A stretch of 15,044 bases of DNA from Candidatus Alectryobacillus merdavium (lineage in GTDB: Bacteria > Bacillota_I > Bacilli_A > RFN20 > CAG-826). Position 1 is the first letter of the stretch; each line of letters starts with the position of its first letter. Position numbers and translations under genes: made by a program. The stretch covers positions 1-15,044 of the forward strand of contig JADIMN010000144.1 in NCBI GenBank assembly GCA_017694735.1, in the 5' to 3' direction. Of this stretch, positions 1 through 7,085 are shown piece after piece. The notes below the pieces were generated by a model. That model saw nothing but the letters and a program-made list of their open reading frames with translations, searched no databases and had not been told where the DNA came from.

Positions 1-53
1 CTTAATCCTTTTAATCTATCACTTCTTATACTCATCCATAAATCCTCTTTCAT
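1..53 (-). CDS. 5' fragment of a probable transposase gene (17 codons)
   Basis: An ATG at 53-51 on the minus strand follows the strong Shine-Dalgarno AAAGGAG (65-59) with 5 nt spacing. The frame stays open to the window edge and reads MKEDLWMSIRSDRLKGL. The basic, helical character fits the start of a DNA-binding N-terminus, and the position just inside a repeat-bearing element end suggests a transposase such as IstA. Seventeen residues are too few to assign a family. The rest of the gene lies outside the window. Confidence 0.5.
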   Translation of the reverse strand, partial: MKEDLWMSIRSDRLKGL

Positions 54-58
54 ATAAA

Positions 59-79
59 CTCCTTTAGTATCAACTAAAG
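59..79 (-). promoter_or_regulatory. Hairpin overlapping the transposase Shine-Dalgarno
   Basis: CTTTAGT and ACTAAAG (62-68 and 73-79) form a perfect 7-bp stem with a 4-nt loop. On the minus-strand RNA the 3' arm, ACTAAAG, contains the first four bases (AAAG) of the Shine-Dalgarno AAAGGAG of the downstream gene. A transcript entering from outside the element could fold and partly hide the ribosome binding site. Some insertion sequences such as IS10 and IS50 use this device to limit translation from read-through transcripts. The pairing is seen; the regulatory role is inferred. Confidence 0.4.
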
Positions 80-82
80 AAG

Positions 83-128
83 TGTACATTTTTCGCCGTG
101 ATTTATGTACATTTTATATCCGTGATTA
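83..128 (-). repeat. Two tandem imperfect 23-bp repeats at the element end
   Basis: Units 83-105 and 106-128 are directly adjacent. On the minus strand both have the form AATCACGG, a short variable spacer (ATAT or CGA), then AAAATGTACA. The blocks at both ends are conserved while the middle varies in sequence and by one base in length, as expected of paired protein-binding sites such as transposase-binding terminal repeats. Confidence 0.7.
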
Positions 129-131
129 ACA

Positions 132-169
132 TAAAAAAGGTTTGAACCATCATCTTAGACAGTCAAACC
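132..169 (-). terminator. Rho-independent terminator after tRNA-Gln
   Basis: On the minus strand GGTTTGA (169-163) pairs perfectly with TCAAACC (145-139) across a 17-nt loop and is followed at once by TTTTTT (138-133). It lies 13 nt past the CCA end of the tRNA, the expected place for the end of the tRNA transcript and possibly of the whole pcrA-to-tRNA block. It also separates that transcript from the insertion sequence. Confidence 0.75.
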
Positions 170-181
170 ATAATGTTAGAG

Positions 182-256
182 TGGCTGCCTCGCAAGGATT
201 CGAACCTTGGCATCGGTGGTTCAGAGCCACCTGGCTTACCACTTGCCCACGAGGCA
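182..256 (-). tRNA. tRNA-Gln (anticodon CUG), CCA encoded
   Basis: A full cloverleaf folds on the minus strand. The acceptor stem is TGCCTCG with CGAGGCA (7 bp). The D stem is GGC/GCC with a GG-containing loop. The anticodon stem is GGTGG/CCACC with loop CTCTGAA, giving anticodon CUG (224-222) for codon CAG. A 5-nt variable loop, T stem CAAGG/CCTTG with loop TTCGAAT, discriminator G73 and an encoded CCA follow. U1-A72 and G73 are typical of bacterial tRNA-Gln, and U1-A72 is a known recognition element for the GatCAB amidotransferase, whose genes lie upstream in the same direction. The 5' end is 19 nt past the stop of the kinase gene. Confidence 0.93.
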
Positions 257-274
257 ATGTATAGAATATATAGA

Positions 275-301
275 ATTATTTAATTTCTATATATTCGTCA
301 A
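275..301 (-). promoter_or_regulatory. Possible tRNA-Gln promoter inside the kinase 3' end
   Basis: On the minus strand TTGACG (301-296) is followed after 15 nt by AATAAT (280-275), each one mismatch from the sigma-70/sigma-A hexamers. Transcription would start about 12 nt before the tRNA. The spacer is shorter than the optimal 17 nt, and the hexamers also encode the end of the kinase, so this may be chance in AT-rich DNA. Confidence 0.3.
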
Positions 302-746
302 AAGAATCCATTACTTCGCTACTTACATCTTCGTATTCATTAATTAACATTTTCATAGCGTCTTCGTTAACGACTCTTCCATCTTCCCTCATCTTATTTT
401 GTTTTAAAACTCTTTCAAGAGGTAAATTAAAATTAATTAATGTATGAAAATCAAAAGATGGAGTTGAATTTAAATACATCAATCTATAATGATTTGTTAA
501 ATTTGTAGCATCCATAATAACTGTTACATCATTATAAAGCTTTGCATAATCATTAGTTCTAGATAAGAATAGGCTCCAAACTTTGCTTTCTTCATCAAAA
601 TATTGATATCTTCCACCTAATTCTTTTCTAATTTCATCACTAGCAACAATAAAAACATTTTCGTTTTTATGATCTATTTTATACTTATTAGCCCAAGTAG
701 ATTTTCCACTTCCAGGCACACCAGACATTAAGATTAATTTTTTCAT
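276..746 (-). CDS. P-loop kinase, T4 polynucleotide kinase-like (AAA_33 type)
   Basis: This encodes a 156-residue cytosolic P-loop NTPase, most like the 5'-kinase domain of phage T4 polynucleotide kinase. Walker A is GVPGSGKST (9-17) followed by WA, exactly as in T4 Pnk. SDEIR (36-40) places Asp37 and Arg40 in the Asp-x-x-Arg spacing of T4 Asp35 and Arg38, which contact the 5'-OH and the 3' phosphate. DATNLT (79-84) matches the second conserved acidic motif, and Arg120 and Arg124 fit the lid arginines. The C-terminal phosphatase domain of T4 Pnk is absent, so it is a stand-alone kinase. A plausible Shine-Dalgarno, AAGGGGG, lies about 10 nt before the ATG. It sits between galE (40-nt gap) and tRNA-Gln (19 nt). 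The substrate is unknown; related P-loop kinases act on nucleic acids, small molecules or proteins. The kinase fold is secure, the Pnk resemblance moderate. Confidence 0.8.
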   Translation of the reverse strand: MKKLILMSGVPGSGKSTWANKYKIDHKNENVFIVASDEIRKELGGRYQYFDEESKVWSLFLSRTNDYAKLYNDVTVIMDATNLTNHYRLMYLNSTPSFDFHTLINFNLPLERVLKQNKMREDGRVVNEDAMKMLINEYEDVSSEVMDSFDEYIEIK

Positions 747-786
747 AATTATTTTGCCCCCTTAAATAATTAGTAAATTTGTTATC

Positions 787-1803
787 TTATTTTATGCCAT
801 CAGGATTCTTATTTTGGAAATTCCAAGAATCCTTACAACAATCTATTATATTATATTTCGTACTCCATCCTAAATCTTTTTTTGCTTTATCAGCGTTTGC
901 ATAAGATATAGCTATATCACCTGGTCTTCTTTCTACTATTTTATAAGGAATTTTTATATTATTAGCTTTTTCAAATGCATTAACTAATTCAAGAACACTT
1001 GTTCCTTTTCCTGTGCCTAAATTATAAGCAATCCAAGAAAAATCATTACTAAATTTTGCTAAACTTGCAACATGTCCTAAAGCTAAATCAACTACATGAA
1101 TATAATCTCTAACTCCGGTTCCATCAACAGTATCATAATCATTTCCAAAAACTCTAAGATATTCAAGTTTACCAATTGCAACTTGTGTAATATATGGCAT
1201 TAAATTATTTGGAATACCAACAGGTTCTTCTCCAATTAATCCACTTTTATGTGCTCCAATTGGATTAAAATATCTTAATAATATAGCTTTAAAACCTTTA
1301 TTTACTTTTGTAAAATCTTGCATTATTCTTTCTATCATTATTTTTGTTTCACCATATGGATTTGTAGCGTGATTTACTTCAAAATATTCATAAAATGGTA
1401 CACTTTTTGGTTCTCCATATACAGTTGCACTAGAAGAAAAGATTACATTTTTAACATCATATTTTTTCATTAAGTTTAGTAAAACTATTGCAGAACCAAC
1501 ATTATTTTCATAATAAAGTAAAGGCTTTTGACAAGATTCTCCAACTGCTTTTAGTCCAGCAAAATGAATTACAGCATCTATTTTTTCATTTTTAAAAACT
1601 TCTTCAAATTCATCATACTTTGTACAATCTAATTTATAAAATTTTACATCAACTCCAGTTATAGTTTTTATTCTATCTAAAACTTGAATCTTAGAATTAG
1701 ATAAATTATCTACAATTATTGGATTATATCCAGCATTAATTAATTCAACAACAGTATGTGATCCAATATAACCAGTTCCACCAGTAACAAGAATGTTTTT
1801 CAT
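787..1803 (-). CDS. galE: UDP-glucose 4-epimerase
   Basis: GalE interconverts UDP-glucose and UDP-galactose in the cytosol, feeding galactose breakdown and cell-surface glycan synthesis. The 338 residues match the usual family length. The N-terminal Rossmann motif GGTGYIGSH (8-16) binds NAD. The extended short-chain dehydrogenase catalytic set is present: Ser125 in SSSATVYG, Tyr150 and Lys154 in NPYGETK. YFNPIGAH and the RDYIHVVDLA stretch are also typical. A Shine-Dalgarno, AAGGGG, lies about 7 nt before the ATG. It follows gatB after 52 nt with no terminator seen, so co-transcription is likely, although galE is not a usual member of this operon. No Leloir-pathway partner (galK, galT) is in view, so a role in supplying UDP-galactose for surface polymers is possible. 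Confidence 0.95.
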   Translation of the reverse strand: MKNILVTGGTGYIGSHTVVELINAGYNPIIVDNLSNSKIQVLDRIKTITGVDVKFYKLDCTKYDEFEEVFKNEKIDAVIHFAGLKAVGESCQKPLLYYENNVGSAIVLLNLMKKYDVKNVIFSSSATVYGEPKSVPFYEYFEVNHATNPYGETKIMIERIMQDFTKVNKGFKAILLRYFNPIGAHKSGLIGEEPVGIPNNLMPYITQVAIGKLEYLRVFGNDYDTVDGTGVRDYIHVVDLALGHVASLAKFSNDFSWIAYNLGTGKGTSVLELVNAFEKANNIKIPYKIVERRPGDIAISYANADKAKKDLGWSTKYNIIDCCKDSWNFQNKNPDGIK

Positions 1804-1855
1804 AAAATATCCCCTTTTTTATTTTATTATTTTTTCATAAATTATTTAATTAAGA

Positions 1856-3274
1856 TTATCTTTTTTCTATTTCTTCTTTTATAAGTTTAGAAGTTAAAGC
1901 AGGATTTGCTTTACCTTTACTAAGTTTCATAGCTTGTCCAACTAAAAATCCAAGAGCTCTATCTTTTCCATTTTTAATTAAATTAATAGATTCTTGATTT
2001 TGATCAAGTACTTCATTAACTAACTCTAATAATTCACTTACATCAGATACTTGATTTGATTTTTCTAGCAATTCTTCAATATTTTCTCCTTGTAATGCTT
2101 TATTAAAAATATCTTTTGCAATTTTATTTGATACTTTATTATCTTTAATAGCATTTATTAAAGTTGCAATATCTTTACTAGAGATTGGAAATTCTAAAAT
2201 ACTTTTATTTGTTTTGTTTAAATATGATTGAATATCTACACTAACCCAGTTAGCAGCAAGTTTATATTCATTAGTATATTTAAGTATTTCTTCAAAATAA
2301 TTTGCATTATCTTTATTTGATAAAATTACAAGACTATCATACTTAGATAATTTATATTCATTCATATATCTTTCTAATTTATGATCTAGTAATTCTGGGC
2401 AACTTGTAATTGCATCAGTAATAAATTCATCACTTAATAAAATTGGAATAATATTAGGTTCTGTAAAATATTTATAATCAACAGCATCTGTTTTAACTCT
2501 CATTAAAACAGTTTCTTTTTTAAGTTCATCATATCTTCTTGTTTCTTGCTCAATTGCAATACCTTTTAAAAGTAAACTTGATTGTCTTTTAATTTCAAAA
2601 TCAATCGCTTTTTGAATGTTTGCTAAAGAATTAAGGTTTTTAATTTCAACTTTTGTACCAAATTTTTCACTTCCAACTGGTCTTATTGAAACATTAACAT
2701 CGCATCTTAAAGAACCCTCTTCCATCTTACCATCACTAACATCTGCATAAGTTACAATATCTCTTATTTTTTCAACATATTTCATTGCTTCAAGTCCATT
2801 TTTAATTTCTGGTCTAGAAACAATTTCAATTAATGGAACACCAGCTCTATTATAATCTAGCAATGTTTCATCTCTTAAGTGAAGTTGCTTACAAGTATCT
2901 TCTTCCATATGTAATCTTTCAATATTAATTCTTACTTTTTTATCATCGATATCTAAAATTAAATATCCATCTTTTCCAATTGGTCTAAATTGTTGAGTTA
3001 TTTGATATCCCTTTGGAAGATCACTATAAAAGTAATTTTTTCTATCAAACCATAATTCATTATCAATTTTCATGTGTAAAGCATGACATACTCTTAAAGC
3101 ATTAATAACACATTTTTTATTAACACTTGGCATGACTCCTGGAAATGCTAAATCAAAAACACTACACTGTGAATTAGGATTAGTAGAGAACTTATTTGGT
3201 GAAGAAGAAAACATTTTAGAATTTGATTTTGTCTCAACGTGTATTTCAAGACCAATAACTGCTTCAAAATTCAT
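1856..3274 (-). CDS. gatB: Asp-tRNA(Asn)/Glu-tRNA(Gln) amidotransferase subunit B
   Basis: GatB is the tRNA-binding and kinase subunit of GatCAB. It activates the misacylated Glu-tRNA(Gln) (or Asp-tRNA(Asn)) by phosphorylation, after which ammonia delivered from GatA forms the amide. The 472 residues match the usual length of about 475. The N-terminus NFEAVIGLEIHVE is diagnostic, with the cradle-domain motif YSDLPKGYQITQQ and the conserved stretch LRCDVNVSIRP following. The C-terminal third is the helical and YqeY-like tail that contacts the tRNA, ending in the typical GKANPALTSKLI. The start is supported by a strong Shine-Dalgarno (AAGGAGG) lying within gatA. The gatA stop is one base upstream, so translation is probably coupled. 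Because asnS is present in the window, the main substrate is probably Glu-tRNA(Gln). Confidence 0.97.
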   Translation of the reverse strand: MNFEAVIGLEIHVETKSNSKMFSSSPNKFSTNPNSQCSVFDLAFPGVMPSVNKKCVINALRVCHALHMKIDNELWFDRKNYFYSDLPKGYQITQQFRPIGKDGYLILDIDDKKVRINIERLHMEEDTCKQLHLRDETLLDYNRAGVPLIEIVSRPEIKNGLEAMKYVEKIRDIVTYADVSDGKMEEGSLRCDVNVSIRPVGSEKFGTKVEIKNLNSLANIQKAIDFEIKRQSSLLLKGIAIEQETRRYDELKKETVLMRVKTDAVDYKYFTEPNIIPILLSDEFITDAITSCPELLDHKLERYMNEYKLSKYDSLVILSNKDNANYFEEILKYTNEYKLAANWVSVDIQSYLNKTNKSILEFPISSKDIATLINAIKDNKVSNKIAKDIFNKALQGENIEELLEKSNQVSDVSELLELVNEVLDQNQESINLIKNGKDRALGFLVGQAMKLSKGKANPALTSKLIKEEIEKR

Positions 3275-3275
3275 A

Positions 3276-4757
3276 TTATTTTTCCTCCTTCAAATACTCT
3301 TTATAATTTCTTACAGAAACACCTTTTAATCCAATTAATTCTTCAAATTTACTTGAAATTGAAAGAAGTAAATCTTCTTGCAATATTTTACTACTTAAAT
3401 TAATTCCAAAAGGCATATCATCTTTAAAGGCAAATGGTATTGTTATACTTGGCATACCAGAGAAGTTTTCTAAAGCTAAATGATTATCAGCAATTAAATA
3501 AGTATCACTTAATTTATCGCTACTTTCTTTAATTTTTGGAGAAATACTTGGAGCAGCTGGAGTTAGTAAAATATCATTATCTTTCATTATTTCATTTAAT
3601 CGATTAACAATTAATCTTCTAGCTTTTTGTGCTCTAATAAATAATTCTTCTCTATTTTCACTCATTAAGACAAAACTACCAATAACAAATCTTCTTTTAA
3701 TTAATTCAGAAAATCCAGCAGTTCTAGTATTAATCATGACTTCTTGATATGTGTTTCCATCTTTTCTATCACCAAATTTAATACCATCTAAATTAGCATT
3801 ATTAGATGTTGCCTCAGCACATGATATAACAAAATATGTTGGAAAAATTGCTTCTAATAAACTTTTATTAAAATCAACATAATTTATAATTGCACCACGT
3901 GATTTTAATAATTCTATAAAATTATTTAATTTATTTTTTAATTGTTCATCTTTAAATGAATCCATAATTTCATTTAAAATAACAATTTTGCATCCATTTA
4001 AATTATATTTATTTAAATTTTCATATGAATTAGTACTATCCATATCAAAACATGTTGAATCAGATTTATCTCTACCGCTTATTGCATCTAAAACTATAGC
4101 AGCATCTTCAACACTTCTTGTAAAATAAGCAACATGATCTAGACTTGGAGCAAATGGAAATAAACCAAATCTTGATATTCTTCCCCATGTTGGTTTAAAA
4201 CCAACTAAAGAGTTAAATGAAGCTGGTTTTCTAACACTATCTCCTGTATCGCTTCCTAAAGCAAATGGAGTAACGGCTTGTGCTACTGCGGCAGCACTTC
4301 CACAACTGCTTCCTCCACATAATCTAGTTTTACTAATATCATATGGATTATAAGTTATACCTTTATGTCCGGTTGTTCCACTGCCACCCATTGCAAGTTC
4401 ATCCATTGTTGTTTTTCCAATTAAAATAGCTTTCTTATCTTTTAATTTTTTAACAACAGTTGCATCAAAAATTGGTATATATCCATTTAAAATATTACTA
4501 GAAGCACAGCTTGGTATATCTTTTGTTGAAAAATTATCTTTTAATAAATATGGTATTCCATATAATAAATTATCTTTTTCAACATCATTTAATGTTTTTG
4601 CAAATTCTAAAGCTTCATTTTCACAAATATATTCAAAACTATTACATGTATCAGCGTGGGCTCTTAAAAGAGCTTCTTTTGTTAACTCTAAAGGAGTAGT
4701 TTTTTTATCTAGTAATGCTTGATGAATATCTTTAATACTTAAATCTAAATAACTCAT
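3276..4757 (-). CDS. gatA: Asp-tRNA(Asn)/Glu-tRNA(Gln) amidotransferase subunit A
   Basis: GatA is the glutaminase subunit of GatCAB and releases ammonia from glutamine for transfer to the misacylated tRNA on GatB. The 493 residues belong to the amidase-signature family (usual length about 485). The Ser-cisSer-Lys triad can be placed as Lys73 (LLKDN), cis-Ser150 in GGSSCGS and nucleophile Ser174 in TGDSVRKPAS. The motifs differ from the common Firmicutes forms GGSSGGS and TGGSIRQPA: Cys152, Asp173 and Lys177 replace Gly, Gly and Gln. The catalytic residues are intact, so the enzyme is expected to be active. The start codon overlaps the gatC stop as ATGA, with a ribosome binding site (AGGTGG) inside gatC, which indicates translational coupling. 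Confidence 0.96.
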   Translation of the reverse strand: MSYLDLSIKDIHQALLDKKTTPLELTKEALLRAHADTCNSFEYICENEALEFAKTLNDVEKDNLLYGIPYLLKDNFSTKDIPSCASSNILNGYIPIFDATVVKKLKDKKAILIGKTTMDELAMGGSGTTGHKGITYNPYDISKTRLCGGSSCGSAAAVAQAVTPFALGSDTGDSVRKPASFNSLVGFKPTWGRISRFGLFPFAPSLDHVAYFTRSVEDAAIVLDAISGRDKSDSTCFDMDSTNSYENLNKYNLNGCKIVILNEIMDSFKDEQLKNKLNNFIELLKSRGAIINYVDFNKSLLEAIFPTYFVISCAEATSNNANLDGIKFGDRKDGNTYQEVMINTRTAGFSELIKRRFVIGSFVLMSENREELFIRAQKARRLIVNRLNEIMKDNDILLTPAAPSISPKIKESSDKLSDTYLIADNHLALENFSGMPSITIPFAFKDDMPFGINLSSKILQEDLLLSISSKFEELIGLKGVSVRNYKEYLKEEK

Positions 4758-5053
4758 TGTTTCACCACCTTTGGAAGTTTAATTTGTCCATCTTTTACTT
4801 CTTTTGCATTTTTTAAGACATCTTCTTTTGATATTACATCTTTTACTTCATCTTCTCTTAAATAATTTGTATTTATATTAAAAGGAAAAGTCATTGGCAT
4901 TACATTATCAACATTTTTAATTTTTGAAATCATTGCCATTTGTTTAAATAAAATATCAAATTCTTGTAATAAAGTATTATATTCTTCATCACTCATTTTA
5001 AACATTAATCTTAGTGATGCATCTTTTAATACATCAATATTTATTTCTTTCAT
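4754..5053 (-). CDS. gatC: Asp-tRNA(Asn)/Glu-tRNA(Gln) amidotransferase subunit C
   Basis: GatC is the small non-catalytic subunit that wraps around and stabilises the GatA-GatB interface. The 99 residues are close to the usual 95. The N-terminal helices (about 1-45, containing LRLMFKMSDEEYNTL) and the central DNVMPMTFPFNIN region match the family, in which a conserved 'V.PM' motif precedes the loop that contacts GatA. It starts with a strong Shine-Dalgarno (AAAGGAG, 5 nt spacing) 16 nt after ligA and ends in TGA, overlapping the gatA start by four bases. The clean end at TGA helps show that TGA is a stop codon in this organism. Confidence 0.94.
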   Translation of the reverse strand: MKEINIDVLKDASLRLMFKMSDEEYNTLLQEFDILFKQMAMISKIKNVDNVMPMTFPFNINTNYLREDEVKDVISKEDVLKNAKEVKDGQIKLPKVVKQ

Positions 5054-5069
5054 AGTTTCTCCTTTCTTC

Positions 5070-7073
5070 TTAATTATTATTAGAATTTAGTTTTTCAATA
5101 AACTCATCTTCATTTAATGTAAGAACATTAAATTTCTTAGCTTTTTCAAGTTTGCTACCAGCTTCTACACCATAAATAACTATATCCGTTACTTTTGAAA
5201 CACTTCCTTGAACCTTGGCTCCTAGATTTTCAAGAATCTCAGTTGCTTCGGGTCTAGTATATTTAGATAGTGTTCCAGTAAGGACAACCTTTTTATTATA
5301 AAAGTAATTTGATGTATTAATAAAGTCTTCTTTTAAATATTTTACGTTTACTCCAACACTTTTTAATTTTTCAATTAAGTCTAAATTACTTTGATTTGAA
5401 AAATAATTAACTATACTATTTGCAGCAACTGGACCAACGTCATTTATTGATATTAAATCTTCATAACTTACTTTTGAAAGAGTATCAATATCTTTAAAAA
5501 TCTTTGCTAAAACCTTAGCCATTTTTTCTCCAACTTCTTTTATTCCAAGTCCAAACAAAAGTCTTTCTAAAGAATTTGTTTTAGATTTATTTATTCCATC
5601 AATTAAATTTTGAAATGATTTATTACTCCATCCATCAATTTGGATAATATCATCTTTATAATTTTCTAAATTATATATATCAATAATATCTTTTATAAAT
5701 CCTTGATTGAAAAATTGTTCACATACTTTTTCACCCATTCCATCAATATCCATGGCATTTCTTGAAGCAAAATGAATTATTTTTTCAATATTTCTTGCAG
5801 GACAATCCTTATTAGGACAAAAATGCATTGCTTCTATTTTAATTAATTGACTTCCACAAATTGGACAATTTTCAATCATTTTAAACTCTTTTTGACTTCC
5901 ATCTCTTTTCTCAATTATTGGTCTAACAACCTCTGGAATAACATCACCAGCTTTTCTAATGCTTACATAATCTCCAACCATTAAATTTTTATCTTTAATA
6001 AAATCTTCATTATGAAGAGTTGCTCTTTGAATTAAGCTTCCTTGAACTCTAGCAGGAGATAATATTGCATTTGGTGTAATTTTTCCAGTTCTTCCAACAG
6101 TAAAAACTATATCTAATAATTTAGTAATAACCTCTTTTGGAGGAAACTTATATGCAATTGCCCATTTTGGAGTTTTTGCCGTATATCCAATTAAATCATA
6201 TTTAGAAAAATCATTAACTTTTAAAACAACTCCATCTATATCATATTCTAAATTAGGTCTTTCTTTTTCTACTTCATTAATAAAACTTATTACATCTTCA
6301 AAACTATGACATAATTTTCTAAATTTATTTACTCTAAAACCATTTTTTTCTAAGAAGTTTAATGCTTCCCAATGAGTTTTAATGCCATATTTTTCAGGTT
6401 GAACTAAGTAATAAATAAAACTATCAAGTTTTCTTTTAGCGGCAATGCTAGAATCTAAATTTCTAATACTTCCAGCAGCAGCATTTCTACAATTTGCAAA
6501 AGGAGTTTTATTTTCAGCTATCAATTCTTTATTTAGTCCTTCTAAAGAAGACTTTGGCATATAAACTTCTCCTCTTGCTTCTATATGCTCTTTTATATCT
6601 AATTTTAATGGAACACTTTTTATTGTAATAACATTACTAGTTACATCTTCTCCAGTAACTCCATCTCCTCTTGTAGCAGCATAAGATAACTCACCATTAT
6701 CATAGCTTAAAGACATTGCAAGACCATCGATTTTTAACTCTGCAACGTATGAGACTTCATCGCTTCCAATAGCTTCTTTTACTTTTCTATCAAAATCTTT
6801 TAACTCATCAAAATTAAATACATCGCCTAAAGAAAGCATTGAAATATTATGTGTAATCTTTTTAAATGAATCAACTACTTGTCCACCAACTCTACTTGTT
6901 GGAGAAAACTTATGTTTATATTGAGGATACTTTTTTTCTAATAATATTAATTCATCCATTAAATTATCAAATGTTGCATCATCAACACTACTTTGATTTA
7001 AAACATAATATTCATAATTATATTGATCTAATAATTTTGTTAATTCATCAATTCTTTGTTTTGGATCTAACAT
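5070..7073 (-). CDS. ligA: NAD+-dependent DNA ligase
   Basis: LigA seals nicks with 5'-phosphate and 3'-OH ends during replication and repair, using NAD+ to form the enzyme-AMP intermediate. The 667 residues match the bacterial LigA length. Domains in order are the N-terminal Ia domain that binds NMN (about 1-65), the adenylation domain with nucleophile Lys114 in the KIDG motif, an OB fold (about 310-390), a Cys4 zinc finger (CPIC and FCPNKDC), helix-hairpin-helix repeats, and a C-terminal BRCT domain (about 588-667, with VVLTGTL). The Shine-Dalgarno AAAGGAG (7 nt spacing) overlaps the stop codon of pcrA. Pairing with pcrA and gatCAB is a common Firmicutes arrangement. Confidence 0.98.
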   Translation of the reverse strand: MLDPKQRIDELTKLLDQYNYEYYVLNQSSVDDATFDNLMDELILLEKKYPQYKHKFSPTSRVGGQVVDSFKKITHNISMLSLGDVFNFDELKDFDRKVKEAIGSDEVSYVAELKIDGLAMSLSYDNGELSYAATRGDGVTGEDVTSNVITIKSVPLKLDIKEHIEARGEVYMPKSSLEGLNKELIAENKTPFANCRNAAAGSIRNLDSSIAAKRKLDSFIYYLVQPEKYGIKTHWEALNFLEKNGFRVNKFRKLCHSFEDVISFINEVEKERPNLEYDIDGVVLKVNDFSKYDLIGYTAKTPKWAIAYKFPPKEVITKLLDIVFTVGRTGKITPNAILSPARVQGSLIQRATLHNEDFIKDKNLMVGDYVSIRKAGDVIPEVVRPIIEKRDGSQKEFKMIENCPICGSQLIKIEAMHFCPNKDCPARNIEKIIHFASRNAMDIDGMGEKVCEQFFNQGFIKDIIDIYNLENYKDDIIQIDGWSNKSFQNLIDGINKSKTNSLERLLFGLGIKEVGEKMAKVLAKIFKDIDTLSKVSYEDLISINDVGPVAANSIVNYFSNQSNLDLIEKLKSVGVNVKYLKEDFINTSNYFYNKKVVLTGTLSKYTRPEATEILENLGAKVQGSVSKVTDIVIYGVEAGSKLEKAKKFNVLTLNEDEFIEKLNSNNN

Positions 7074-7085
7074 TACACTTCTCCT

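Larger units (their letters stand above)
1..131 (-). mobile_element. Partial insertion sequence end, possibly IS21-like
   Basis: Read on the minus strand, the sequence just past the T-tract of the tRNA terminator begins TGTTAATCACGG and carries two tandem imperfect repeats (83-128), then a hairpin, a strong ribosome binding site and an open reading frame leaving the window. Insertion sequences of the IS21 family typically begin with TG, carry several repeats near their ends that bind the transposase, and place the transposase gene just inside. The outer boundary near 131 is inferred, since neither the opposite end nor a target-site duplication is visible. The family assignment is tentative; that a mobile element ends here is more secure than which one. 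Confidence 0.5.

Noticed and set aside
1804..1855. Terminator or promoter between gatB and galE
   Set aside because: The gap is AT-rich with A/T runs but no stem with a T-tract and no hexamer pair good enough to call.
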